A model generated the notes under the pieces. The model made no database searches, was not told where the DNA came from, and was given only the letters and a program-made list of their open reading frames with translations. Shown here piece by piece: positions 52,608-61,399 of a DNA stretch of 64,000 nucleotides. Numbering within the stretch: the first letter of the stretch is position 1; each line of letters begins with the position of its first letter. The stretch lies in NCBI RefSeq assembly GCF_018408705.1, contig NZ_AP023421.1:186001-250000 (forward strand), read 5' to 3'. Origin of the DNA: Pusillibacter faecalis. Its GTDB lineage: Bacteria; Bacillota; Clostridia; Oscillospirales; Oscillospiraceae. The position numbers and the translations under genes are program-made.

Positions 52608-53859
52608 ATCCTAGCCGACGTACCTCAGAAATCCGCTGTTCCAACTGGCTGACCATGCGGAGCTCTCCAGTCAGCCCCACCTCCCCAATCGCTACCAAAT
52701 CATGTGGCACAGACCTGTCCAGATAGCTGGAGGCCAGCGCTACCACTGCAGCGAGATCGGCGGCTGGCTCGTCCAACCAGAGCCCGCCGATAATATTCAG
52801 GTATGCGTCACAGGCAGAAACTTTAAGCCCCCCGCGCTTTTCCAGTACTGCCAACAACATAGAAGCACGATTATAATCAAATCCATTGCTGGTGCGCCTG
52901 GGATTCCCAGCGCTGGCCGTTCCCACTAGAGCCTGAATCTCCGCCAGCACCGGGCGCACCCCTTCCATCACACAGGTGACGCAGGTACCTGGCGCATCCT
53001 CCGGGCGGCCGGAGAGGAGCATCTCCGATGGGTTCTCCACCTCCGCCAAGCCCACATCCCGCATCTCAAAGACACCAATCTCATTGGTAGCGCCAAAGCG
53101 GTTCTTTGCTGCCCGAAGAATTCGGTATGTGGTGTGCTGATCTCCCTCAAAATAGAGAACGCAGTCCACCATATGCTCCAAAACCTTGGGGCCAGCGATC
53201 GCCCCTTCTTTATTCACATGCCCAATGACAAATACGGTAACCCCCTGCCCCTTCGCCATCTGCATCAGGGACATGGTGCAATCCTTGACCTGGCTGACGC
53301 TTCCCGCCGGAGATTCTAGCGCATCATTGTAAAGGGTCTGGATAGAGTCTACAATTAGCACATCTGGTTTTTCCTCTGCAACAAGCTCCAGGATCTCTCC
53401 TAGATTTGTCTCAGAGAGGACATACAGACAGTCACTCTCCACTTTTAGCCGCTGTGCCCGCAGCTTGAGCTGATGCTCGGACTCCTCTCCAGATACATAG
53501 AGAACTTTCGATGTCTCACACAACTTGCTGCAGATCTGAAGCATCAGCGTGGACTTGCCGATGCCGGGTGCTCCGCCTACCAGCACCAAGGAACCTTGAA
53601 CGGCTCCTCCGCCGAGAACACGGTCCAGTTCCCCCATCCCCGTTGGAAAGCGGAGTTCTTCACTCCCCTGCAGCTCTGTGACCGGGTGAGGTCTGCGTAA
53701 CGGCTGTAGGGGATGCCCACTCTTTCTCTGTTCTTTCCCGCCGATGCGGGCGGGTTGCTCTACAATGGTATTCCACGCACCGCATGCGGGGCACTTCCCT
53801 GCCCATTTTGGCGTCTCGTTTCCGCATTCAGTGCAATAGAACATCGTCTTTTGTTTCAT
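52492..53859 (-). CDS. radA: DNA repair protein RadA
   Basis: A 455-residue protein: N-terminal zinc finger (CTECGNETPKWAGKCPACG, residues 9-27), RecA-like ATPase with GGAPGIGKSTL (about residue 96), the RadA-specific KNRFG motif and a Lon-protease-like C-terminal domain (GEVGLTGELR). Promotes branch migration in recombination. The start at 53859 is chosen for its ribosome site; the frame extends upstream inside cwlD. It overlaps the cwlD end by four bases. Confidence 0.95.
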   Translation of the reverse strand: MKQKTMFYCTECGNETPKWAGKCPACGAWNTIVEQPARIGGKEQRKSGHPLQPLRRPHPVTELQGSEELRFPTGMGELDRVLGGGAVQGSLVLVGGAPGIGKSTLMLQICSKLCETSKVLYVSGEESEHQLKLRAQRLKVESDCLYVLSETNLGEILELVAEEKPDVLIVDSIQTLYNDALESPAGSVSQVKDCTMSLMQMAKGQGVTVFVIGHVNKEGAIAGPKVLEHMVDCVLYFEGDQHTTYRILRAAKNRFGATNEIGVFEMRDVGLAEVENPSEMLLSGRPEDAPGTCVTCVMEGVRPVLAEIQALVGTASAGNPRRTSNGFDYNRASMLLAVLEKRGGLKVSACDAYLNIIGGLWLDEPAADLAAVVALASSYLDRSVPHDLVAIGEVGLTGELRMVSQLEQRISEVRRLGFKRCLVPVHRTLPEFPGLQLIPVRNIGEAIRAVLRPSG

Positions 53860-54584
53860 GCTGTTTCCTCTCCGGCCAAAGCGTTCAAATATCCGGCGGT
53901 AATCACTGTGGCCAATTTCAGTTGGTAGGACGGTTGCTGGAGCCTTTGCGCTTCCTCTGCGTTGGAGAGAAAACCGCATTCAATCAGAATGCCGGGCGCC
54001 GTGACATGCCCCATGAGATAAATGGTGCCTGGGACACGGTTTGCCCGCTTCTCATGCCCAATGTTGATGGTGCAGTTCAAAGTATCCTGCATCACTCCAG
54101 CAAGCTCCTCAGCCCCCGCCTCCTGGTTCCAGAACACAAAGGCTCCATGCGTGGCCGGTGAGGAAGGGAGGCTATTTTGGTGAATGCTGAGCAAAACTGC
54201 ATTTTCTGCATGGTTCACAATTGACACACGATTGTGTGTGTCTGAGACCTTCCGCGCCCGGATCGTGTCACCCTCTGTATAGATTGCATCTTCCGTGGAG
54301 CGGGTCATGATAGTCCGCTGGCCTGTGAAGCGCAGCATATCATACAGCCGCGTTGCTACAGCCAGATTGATATGGCTTTCCAATGCGCCATCAGCAGAAC
54401 TGGCTCCGCCATCCTCTCCGCCATGGCCTGGGTCCACGACAACCGTGATGGGTCCTTCCTTCTGCGTAGAAAAAGCTGCTACCGGAGTTTGGTGTCCACT
54501 CCATAAAACAGCGGCCAATCCTAGAAAAAAACAACAGAAAAGGCCGGCGCCCCAAAGCCATGGCTTTCGAATCACAAGAAACAT
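53856..54584 (-). CDS. cwlD: N-acetylmuramoyl-L-alanine amidase CwlD
   Basis: A 242-residue amidase_3 protein: one N-terminal membrane/signal segment (8-30), the Zn-binding VVDPGHGGEDGG (about 49-60), Glu-Ser-His at ESHINLAVA (about 69) and LSIHQNSLP (about 132). In spores CwlD removes side peptides to prepare muramic-delta-lactam of the cortex. Follows the sporulation theme of cotJ next door. Probably co-transcribed with radA. Confidence 0.9.
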   Translation of the reverse strand: MFLVIRKPWLWGAGLFCCFFLGLAAVLWSGHQTPVAAFSTQKEGPITVVVDPGHGGEDGGASSADGALESHINLAVATRLYDMLRFTGQRTIMTRSTEDAIYTEGDTIRARKVSDTHNRVSIVNHAENAVLLSIHQNSLPSSPATHGAFVFWNQEAGAEELAGVMQDTLNCTINIGHEKRANRVPGTIYLMGHVTAPGILIECGFLSNAEEAQRLQQPSYQLKLATVITAGYLNALAGEETA

Positions 54585-54751
54585 CTGAAAACACCCCTAT
54601 AGAGCGTATGCCCCACAGCCTATCCCATATGCTCTATTATATGTATTCTCCATTTTAAAATCAAGGGCAGCTTCCCTCCTTGCTGCATAAGATGGATTGA
54701 GCGCGCGGGTTGTGGCTGTGCGCTACGTTTTCCAAGGAGGACACATTGCAG

Positions 54752-55210
54752 ATGGAAAAACCGAATCAGACGCCTGAGAACAACTGTGGTGTAGGTCAGG
54801 GCTCCCTCCCCGGCTGCTGCGCATCTCTGGTGTTTCCCTATATTCCCATGCAGGAACCAAACCCCGTCCGGTTCAGCCGCATGGAAGCCTTGCAGACAGG
54901 TACGTTATTCCCCGGCCTGGACCTGCCGTTTAAGGCAGCAATTCAGGCGAAAACCAAGATGGCAAATACGGCATTGGTGGAGCTGATGGCTCTGGACTTT
55001 GCGATTGACGAGCTGGGTTTGTATCTGGTAACACACTCTAACGACCAAGAGGTTTTGCAGCTTTACTGGTCCTATATCAAGCTGGCTAAAGAGGGTCGGG
55101 AAAAATACCAGAAAATGTATGGTCCCCTGCTTCAAACTGACTTGACGCCGGAGGACGGCTATGCCTGGCTGAAAGACCCCTGGCCGTGGGACGAAGGAGG
55201 GAACGACTGA
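54752..55210 (+). CDS. Fused spore coat protein CotJA-CotJB
   Basis: A single 152-residue frame. Residues about 1-65 are CotJA-like: a Pro-rich start, FPYIPMQEPNPVRFSRMEAL, then GTLFPGLDLPFK. Residues about 70-152 are CotJB-like: ALVELMALDFAIDELGLYL, then THSNDQEVLQ and the ending LKDPWPWD. In most spore formers these are two genes. An in-frame TTG at 54746 gives a better distance to AAGGAGG. A CATAAGAT sequence at 54686-54693 fits a sigma-E -10 element; its -35 was not clear. Confidence 0.82.
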   Translation: MEKPNQTPENNCGVGQGSLPGCCASLVFPYIPMQEPNPVRFSRMEALQTGTLFPGLDLPFKAAIQAKTKMANTALVELMALDFAIDELGLYLVTHSNDQEVLQLYWSYIKLAKEGREKYQKMYGPLLQTDLTPEDGYAWLKDPWPWDEGGND

Positions 55211-55413
55211 TGTTTATTTATGAGAAAAAGCTCCAATATCCGGTAAAAATTAAAAATACCAACCCGAAGCTGGCCTCCATCATCATCTCCCAGTATGGCG
55301 GTCCAGACGGTGAACTGGGGGCCTCCCTGCGGTATTTAAGTCAGCGGTACTCCATGCCTTATCCAGAGTTGAAGGGCCTGCTAACCGATATTGGTACCGC
55401 GGAAGCGCTTTGA
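55210..55413 (+). pseudogene. cotJC: Spore coat protein CotJC, interrupted 5' fragment
   Basis: 67 codons starting MFIYEKKLQYPVKIKN and continuing with QYGGPDGELGASLRYLSQRY, a textbook CotJC (manganese-catalase-like, about 190 residues). The reading matches to LLTDIGT and then ends in AEAL and a stop where relatives continue to EE(L/F)AHLE, the region with metal ligands. The point of divergence (about 55395-55404) coincides with the end of a serine recombinase gene, so an element has inserted here. The 3' portion is not in the window. Begins in a TGATG overlap with the upstream gene. Confidence 0.85.
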
Positions 55414-56999
55414 ACCGCCTTTTGCACTTCATACTCCGCAAGGCCGTCCAGTACAAAATACCACCGTGCAGGCAGTAAATTCAGGGAAACCTCCACTTTT
55501 CCGTCCCTGTGGAGGGTCATGTGGTGTAACAGACGGCCATAGAAATCGTTGCTGTCCCTCTCCCCTTTTACGATGCTTTTGATGGCCTCCCGAACGTCCT
55601 TTTTCACACCGGTAGTCTGGGTATCCAGCTTGCGCCGCTTTTCGATCACGGCGATCTGCTCCTGAATCTGGGCGATTTTTCGGTCGCAGCGCTCGTTCAT
55701 GAACTGGAAGTCCGCTTTGGAGATGGTACGGTCAAAGAATTCCTCCAGCGCCCGCTGCTTCTTCTCCTTCTCCCCTTCCAGTTCACGGTTCAGCCGCTTC
55801 AGGTCGGCACTGCCGTCGTCCCTGCTGTCCTTCAGAACGCCCTCCACGATGCGGGAGAGGTTTCGGATGACCTCTTCCCTGTCCAGCTCTACGGCCGCCA
55901 CAGCACGCTTTAGAATGTCCATAGCAACATCTTCCCGAATCTGCCGTCCCACGTCACAGCCCATGGGATTGCCCTGCGCGTCGGTGTGCAGCTTGCCCTC
56001 GGTGGTGGCCTTGCCGCAGCGCCAGATCTTATAGGGCACACCGCTGCGGTTCTTTTTTGTCCGGGACATGAAGCTGCTGCCACATTCGGCACATTTCAGC
56101 TTGCCGGAGAGCGGATAACGGTTGCCGTGTCCGCTTTTCTGGCTGTCTCCGATGTTACGTCGTGCCATCTCTCGTTGGACGGCCTCCCAAGTCTCCCGGT
56201 CGATAATGGGATCATGGTGATCGCGAAGTACCACAAAATCCAGTTGACCTTTGTTGTACTTCTTTTCGTGGCTTAAGTAATCCGGAGTGTAGGTCTTTTG
56301 CTGGATGAGATCACCGCAGTACTTCTCGTTTTTCAGAATTTTCAGTACCGTGGGTGCCGTCCACTTGAGATTGCCTCGGCTGGACGGGATGCCTTCTTCT
56401 CGCAGTTCTTTGGCGATCACGCCAGAGCCTTTTCGTTCGTTTAAGTACTTGTGGAAGATGGTGCGGACGGTTTTGGCACCCTCCGGATTGATCTTCATTT
56501 TACCACCCACGACATCGTAGCCCAAAAGCGAGCCGCCGAACACTACGCCTCGTTCCATACAGCGCTTCTGCCCCCATTTTACCCGGTCGGAGGTCATGCG
56601 GCTCTCGTTTTGGGCAATGGAGGACATGATGGTCAACCGCAGCTCTCCGTCCGCGTCCATGGTGTTGATGTTGTCATTGAGAAACAGCACCCCGATCCCG
56701 CGCTTTCGCAGTTCACGGGTGTACTCCAACGTATCCACGGTGTTTCGGGCAAAACGGCTGACCTCCTTGGTGATGATCAGGTCGATTTTGCCCTCCCGAG
56801 CTGCCCGGATCATGCGGTTGAACTGGGTTCGCTTTTTGGTGTTGGTACCGGAGATGCCCTCGTCGGCGTAGATCTCCTGCAGCATCCACTCCGGGTTCCG
56901 ATCGATCCATTCCCGAAAATAGCGCTGCTGGGTTTCAAATGAGTTGGCCTGATCTTCCTTGTCGGTGGATACACGGCAATAGGCCGCAACCTGAATCAT
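55359..56999 (-). CDS. Large serine recombinase (resolvase-invertase family integrase)
   Basis: A 546-residue large serine integrase: catalytic Ser in AAYCRVSTDKEDQ (Ser10), resolvase domain (1-150), recombinase domain (about 160-270), zinc ribbon (CAECGSSFMSRT, then WRCGK and a later Cys; about 300-360) and a coiled coil (about 395-460) typical of phage/ICE integrases. The start at 56999 has AAAGGAGG. Its 3' end crosses the cotJC breakpoint by 55 bases; it sits at the left end of the element. Confidence 0.93.
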   Translation of the reverse strand: MIQVAAYCRVSTDKEDQANSFETQQRYFREWIDRNPEWMLQEIYADEGISGTNTKKRTQFNRMIRAAREGKIDLIITKEVSRFARNTVDTLEYTRELRKRGIGVLFLNDNINTMDADGELRLTIMSSIAQNESRMTSDRVKWGQKRCMERGVVFGGSLLGYDVVGGKMKINPEGAKTVRTIFHKYLNERKGSGVIAKELREEGIPSSRGNLKWTAPTVLKILKNEKYCGDLIQQKTYTPDYLSHEKKYNKGQLDFVVLRDHHDPIIDRETWEAVQREMARRNIGDSQKSGHGNRYPLSGKLKCAECGSSFMSRTKKNRSGVPYKIWRCGKATTEGKLHTDAQGNPMGCDVGRQIREDVAMDILKRAVAAVELDREEVIRNLSRIVEGVLKDSRDDGSADLKRLNRELEGEKEKKQRALEEFFDRTISKADFQFMNERCDRKIAQIQEQIAVIEKRRKLDTQTTGVKKDVREAIKSIVKGERDSNDFYGRLLHHMTLHRDGKVEVSLNLLPARWYFVLDGLAEYEVQKAVQSASAVPISVSRPFNSG

Positions 57000-57088
57000 A
57001 AAAATCCCTCCTTTCCGGGTCAGAGTAGCGCAAAAAGCGGTATTTGTCGAATGTGCGAACCTCGTTATTTCTATTATGTAATTTTCCT

Positions 57089-57256
57089 TTACCGATATTG
57101 TAATTCCATTTTTTTGATGCATTCCTCCAACTGGAACTGGTCGATGATCCCCTCCTTTTGCAAGGTGAGCAGGACGGCCTTTTGATATTCCAGTAAAAAG
57201 GCTTTTTCCGCCTTTGGTGTGCCGGTGCAGTTCAGAAACTCCGCGTATTTTGGCAT
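57089..57256 (-). CDS. Small SHOCT-like protein paired with the serine recombinase
   Basis: A 55-residue protein (MPKYAEFLNCTGTPKAEKAF start) whose last half reads QKEGIIDQFQLEECIKKM, like the SHOCT short C-terminal domain. Such small genes often precede large serine recombinases in Clostridia elements. ATG at 57256 has AAGGGAGGGAG upstream; the frame continues further upstream without a good start. Confidence 0.7.
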   Translation of the reverse strand: MPKYAEFLNCTGTPKAEKAFLLEYQKAVLLTLQKEGIIDQFQLEECIKKMELQYR

Positions 57257-57643
57257 CCTGCTCCCTCCCTTCTCAATAGGTTTATGCGCTGACTGCGGTG
57301 AATTTGATTGCCGTTTTTCCCGGATGCGGTTCCTAGCCTCCCTGCCTTGGGACGCCGTAGTTCTGTCCTTGGTCTGCTGCGGCTTTCGCAGGTCACGGCA
57401 GACTTTCCCGAAACAGTATCTCATCCGGACGGTCATTCAGTTTTGAAAGGAAAATTCCCTTTCATTAACTATCCCGTTTTGAAAGGGCCGTTTGGGACAA
57501 TTTTCAGAGCAATATAGCATTTGTTACAAAATGTTTACAAATGATATGCAAAAAAGCCACCCGAAACTCGGGCGGCCATGCCGTTCTCCTCTAACGAAAC
57601 GGCACCACAGGATTTTTAGAGATCCTGTGGTGCCTCGTTTTAT
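57257..57643. other. Non-coding region of the element with repeats and a terminator
   Basis: No credible gene. It contains an 11-base direct repeat GTTTTGAAAGG (57440-57450, 57476-57486) and a strong hairpin (57601-57613 with 57622-57634) that ends the minus-strand hydrolase gene. A second smaller GC hairpin lies near 57557-57576. Confidence 0.6.
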
Positions 57644-58786
57644 TTAGTCGTAAGTTTTATTTACCAGATCAATGCCATAATCCATTATTTTTCCATTGAT
57701 CGCATCTGCCAGCCAGCCTGTCACAGATTGTTTCTGTTCTTCAAAAGGAAGCCATACTGCAGGGGTTGCTATGATCGTATGTGAGGTCAAATTCCGGGGA
57801 TCATCGTACCAGGGAATGTCGTCCCAGATGAACACGCCTACGCCGATTTCCTGAAATTGCGGAATGGTTTCTTTTAGAATCTGCTGATAAAGGTCTGCGT
57901 CTTTCTCTGTGACCTCTGTGGCACCTATCCCCGCATGTGCTTTTGCTAAATCGCCGTCTCTGGTAGAGGAATCAAATAAGAGATGGATATCCTCTCCATA
58001 TTTTTCGCGCAGAGATTTCAAACAGTCCAATGTCAGGTTATTACTGACCAATTTATCCGAGATCTCCTTTGGAGTTTCCCAAACATCGGTTGCAATGCTG
58101 TGCCAATCATCGTGCAGGAGAAGCGCGGCATCGACCAGAACATTTTTGCTTCGTGCGTTGGGGAAATAGTTTGTGAATACATCATCCGACAGCAGTGCAG
58201 CAGCGAAACCGCCTGCGCTGTATCCTGTAACAACGACCGTGTCCGGATCGTCGACTCCGGCCAGCGCAAGAACCTTTTTCATGGTTTCGGAGTAGTTGAT
58301 ATATCCGTTATGGTACAGGATCTTCTCGGTTCCGTCGGTATCCGTATAATGGAACTCCCCCGTTCCCGCGTGGAAATCCCCTGTTGCATAAGGGAGCAGA
58401 ATGATGCACCAATCGGCAAAAGGACTTCCCTCTATATCAGATGCAAGACCTCCCATGTTCATCGTGACATTGGCAAGCATATCAATGCCGACTTCAGAGG
58501 TAAAATAGGTATCGCTTCTTGCCGCTTCTTCGTTTATGCTGACACCGCCGCCCGAAAAATAGACCATGACTTTATTTTCGGAGCCTTTCTTGAAAAAGGC
58601 TCGATAAGGATCGCCCTCGGATGTTTTCATTTCATCCGTGGTAATGCGATACCACTTATCAACTTTGGGGTTTTCTTTCAGATTGGGATATTGTAGCACA
58701 AAGAAATAGATGCCTGCAGCAATAAGTATGAGCACCAGAAAAATGACGGCAAGTATTTTAAAAATTGTTTTTATGATTCGTTTCAT
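57644..58786 (-). CDS. Pectin-acetylesterase-like alpha/beta hydrolase
   Basis: A 380-residue protein anchored by an N-terminal membrane span (about residues 9-31). The region KVMVYFSGGGVS (about 72-83) gives an oxyanion-type loop and GYSAGGFAAAL (about 192-202) holds the nucleophile Ser; DDWH and HTIIAT contain possible acid and base. It is like PAE-family/vtpJ-therm hydrolases that remove acetyl groups from polysaccharides. Divergent from a tetR gene likely to control it. Confidence 0.8.
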   Translation of the reverse strand: MKRIIKTIFKILAVIFLVLILIAAGIYFFVLQYPNLKENPKVDKWYRITTDEMKTSEGDPYRAFFKKGSENKVMVYFSGGGVSINEEAARSDTYFTSEVGIDMLANVTMNMGGLASDIEGSPFADWCIILLPYATGDFHAGTGEFHYTDTDGTEKILYHNGYINYSETMKKVLALAGVDDPDTVVVTGYSAGGFAAALLSDDVFTNYFPNARSKNVLVDAALLLHDDWHSIATDVWETPKEISDKLVSNNLTLDCLKSLREKYGEDIHLLFDSSTRDGDLAKAHAGIGATEVTEKDADLYQQILKETIPQFQEIGVGVFIWDDIPWYDDPRNLTSHTIIATPAVWLPFEEQKQSVTGWLADAINGKIMDYGIDLVNKTYD

Positions 58787-58827
58787 CCGTGATCCCCTTG
58801 ATGCACTGCTTATTCGGGCAGTTGTCC

Positions 58828-58890
58828 TTGACTTTTTTGATTTGGTATTATATGCTGATACAAATGTATCAGCGATGTGATTGTATCAGC
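58828..58890. promoter_or_regulatory. Promoter with repeated TGTATCAGC operators
   Basis: TTGACT (58828-58833), 17-base spacer and TATGCT (58851-58856). A palindrome CTGATACA-AA-TGTATCAG at 58855-58872 covers the -10 end. The half site TGTATCAGC recurs at 58882-58890 and again at 58943-58951 inside the tetR gene. Autoregulation by the TetR protein is likely. Confidence 0.65.
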
Positions 58891-58922
58891 AGAAAAGAAG
58901 CTCGTCAATGGGGGGTCAGAAA

Positions 58923-59450
58923 ATGAGACAAACAGATAAAACTGTATCAGCAATGAGCAACGAGGGGAGAAATCTTTATGTGGTCAGGCATATCACAGAT
59001 GCCCTTTTGAAGCTGATGCAGACCAACCGTTTGAGTGATATATCGATCAGCCAGATTTGCGACGAAGCCGGTGTTGGAAGGGCCTCGTTCTACCGCAATT
59101 TCCAAAGTAAAGAAGATGTGATCACCAAACATCTGAAGGCTTTGTTGGACGATTGGTGGATCAATGCGATCCAAAAGCCTGATTTCAATCTGGTAGAAGC
59201 AATTTTTGAGCACTACTGGGACAACGGAGAACTATGTATCATGCTATATGAGCAAAATCTGTCCAATCTGACTCTGGAAAGCATTCGGTCTGCGTGCGGT
59301 CCCAAACCGGAACAGTCCAATATAGTAGCCTATACAACGGCGTATTTCTCCTATGGTCTGTATGGTTGGATCGATGAGTGGTTCAAGCGGGGGATGCAGG
59401 AAACGCCAAAAGAGATGTATGAACTGTGGCGTACACATAATCGAGCATAA
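58923..59450 (+). CDS. TetR/AcrR family transcriptional regulator
   Basis: A 175-residue regulator with the TetR helix-turn-helix (LSDISISQICDEAGVGRASF then YRNFQSKEDVI, about residues 38-68) and a helical ligand domain. The start at 58923 is preferred over 58881 because of the GGGGGG before it. Operator palindromes lie just upstream, between it and the divergent hydrolase. Confidence 0.88.
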   Translation: MRQTDKTVSAMSNEGRNLYVVRHITDALLKLMQTNRLSDISISQICDEAGVGRASFYRNFQSKEDVITKHLKALLDDWWINAIQKPDFNLVEAIFEHYWDNGELCIMLYEQNLSNLTLESIRSACGPKPEQSNIVAYTTAYFSYGLYGWIDEWFKRGMQETPKEMYELWRTHNRA

Positions 59451-59456
59451 AAGCCA

Positions 59457-59483
59457 TGCCCCGCCGTGAATTTCGGCGGGGCA
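59457..59483. terminator. Terminator between tetR and the GNAT pseudogene
   Basis: A perfect 10-base stem (59457-59466 with 59474-59483), between converging genes. Confidence 0.75.
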
Positions 59484-59498
59484 CGTCCATTCATTTGT

Positions 59499-60120
59499 TT
59501 ACCAAAGCTGTCTCGGCAGTTTCAGTTTTTCCTTGGGAGGAAAGCATTTATCAAATTCCTCCGCTTCCGCCTCGTCCACAAAGTATCCCGAGGGCGTTGC
59601 GTATTCGCCGGTAATTCCATCCAGATACCCCGGAATCAACTCCTTGCACAGGAAGAAGGATGCGTCCTCCCCTTCCGGCAGACCGTGATAACGGATGCCG
59701 TAGTTGGAAGCATCGGTAAAGCCGCTCTTGCCATAGAAGTCAATGTTGCCTTCAAGGCACACAGTGCCTGCACCTAATTTCGCAGCCTGCTCCAGAGCGT
59801 AGTCCAAAAGGATCTTTCCGTACCTGACGCTTCACCTCTGGGGCGATACAGATGGGGCCCATGGTCAGGATAGGGATGTTGCGGCCATCATCAGCGGCGA
59901 TGGATGCGCGGACGAAGATGTTCTGTCCGATAATCACGCCGTCCCTCTCCATCACGAAATCCAGTTCCGGAACGAATGCCGGATCCTCTCGCAGACAGTG
60001 CAGGACATAATGCTCCAGACAGCCTGGCTGGTACACGTTCCAAAAGGACTCCCGTACCAGATGCTCCACTTGGGTATGGTCTTTGCTTGTTTCCAAACGA
60101 ATGATGTAGTCATTTTTCAT
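59499..60120 (-). pseudogene. GNAT family N-acetyltransferase, frameshifted
   Basis: The first 110 codons from 60120 (MKNDYIIRLETSKDHTQVEH; MGPICIAPEVKRQ) give the acetyl-CoA site of a GNAT enzyme. At about 59818-59826 two bases appear missing after the CAG of KRQ: the expected Q-GYGK loop becomes QVRKD and the frame ends. The rest continues in another frame (LLDYALEQAAKLGAG; FYGKSGFTDASNYGIRY; GEYATPSGYFVDEAEAEEFD). The full reading would be a normal-size (about 205 residues) enzyme, so the break is recent or a sequencing error. Confidence 0.85.
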
Positions 60121-60286
60121 GGGTTTGCCCTCCTAAAATTGTTGACTTTCAATCCTGGGAGGCTTGCGGAAAATGTTTGGCAAACCTCCCGGTCAGCCCA
60201 CACTCTCCAAAGTGTTGTTCTTTTTCAAACAGCAGTCTCCTTCAAAATAAATATCTATCATCAGGCCCGCAGGCCGAATGAACCCA

Positions 60287-60847
60287 TTATTTCAGTGCAA
60301 GATACAGGTTTTTTGCAAAGGTCTGGTGTCCTTTTTCCGAATAGTGGACACCGTCAAAGGTTACTTCAATGTCCCAGTTGGTGGCATCTACGAATCGAAC
60401 ACCCAACTTTTCAGTCAATAGCTGGTAAGCGGTATTGAGCCGCACGCAGTCCTCCAGAAGCCGATTATCCGTGATCCATGCACCCGGTCGTATCCGTGGC
60501 GGCCCGATCAGAACGATCTGCGAATTTTCCAACGGAATCCTCGTCAAAAAGGCTTCCATCCGCTGCGCCACAGCCTCCACCGAGTTTCCCTGCAGCAGGT
60601 CATTACTGCACAGCATAACAAGGAGAAAATCTAATGGTTTCTGATTGGAGAGCATCAGATCGAAGCACTGCAGCTCCCCTTCCCGTCTGGGAATTTCCCG
60701 CCCGTTTTCCCCTGCATTGACAGCCTTGCAGTCCAGCTTCCGGGCCAACAGATCCACCCAGCGGTGTTTGGCGGGATACTGCTCGCCAAAGTAGGAACGC
60801 GGGTCATATCCGTAGGTATTGGAGTCTCCGAAACAAAGAATTTTCAT
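60287..60847 (-). CDS. SGNH/GDSL hydrolase
   Basis: A 186-residue esterase-like protein: nucleophile Ser in CFGDSNTYGYDP (about residue 9), Gly in block II (NAGENGRE), Asn in CSNDLL (about 81) and the Asp-x-x-His pair in TFDGVHYSEKGH (about 164-175). It is cytoplasmic (no signal). AAGGAGAAC site for the start at 60847; the longer frame upstream lacks one. Confidence 0.88.
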   Translation of the reverse strand: MKILCFGDSNTYGYDPRSYFGEQYPAKHRWVDLLARKLDCKAVNAGENGREIPRREGELQCFDLMLSNQKPLDFLLVMLCSNDLLQGNSVEAVAQRMEAFLTRIPLENSQIVLIGPPRIRPGAWITDNRLLEDCVRLNTAYQLLTEKLGVRFVDATNWDIEVTFDGVHYSEKGHQTFAKNLYLALK

Positions 60848-60930
60848 CCTGTTCTCCTTCAAGCAAACTCTTTCTAATAATGGGGAAACACCCCTTGTGT
60901 GGTACAAGAGGTGCCCTTGCGGTTAAGCGC

Positions 60931-61275
60931 TCAGATCATAAAGGCATTGGCGAAACCAACGATCAGAGAGCCTGCAGCAACAAGACGCGCGATTTTGAAC
61001 TTTTTCTCGTTGTTCTTGCAGGTTAAGGCCAGAACAATGGATGCGATGGCAGCGACTGCGACGAGCACGCCGAGGGCCGTCTGCACGGGGAAGAGACCTG
61101 AGCCGATGCGGAAGCCGACATAGCCCATGTAGATACCGAGAAGCGCCACAATGTAAAAGCAAACCTTTTTGATGCGGGGATTACGCACCAGGAACATCAG
61201 AGACAGTGCCAGCAGGCTCACGGAGGCCAGAACCATAAAGACGATGACCAACAGATCCAGAGAAGTTAACAACAT
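60931..61275 (-). CDS. Small four-span membrane protein
   Basis: A 114-residue hydrophobic protein with about four membrane spans (residues 5-27, 37-56, 62-82, 93-112) and short polar loops (NPRIKK; CKNNEKKFK). No family recognised. Two possible ATGs (61281 and 61275); the second has proper spacing from GAGG. Confidence 0.65.
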   Translation of the reverse strand: MLLTSLDLLVIVFMVLASVSLLALSLMFLVRNPRIKKVCFYIVALLGIYMGYVGFRIGSGLFPVQTALGVLVAVAAIASIVLALTCKNNEKKFKIARLVAAGSLIVGFANAFMI

Positions 61276-61399
61276 ATTCATTTCCTCACTTTCGATTTGT
61301 TTGATTTGTTTTTAGGTGTCTTGCTTTGTTGAGGATAGAATAGCACGAGGTTCTGAAGAAATTTCCAAGGCAATTCTAAAGATTTCTAAAGAAACCCTG

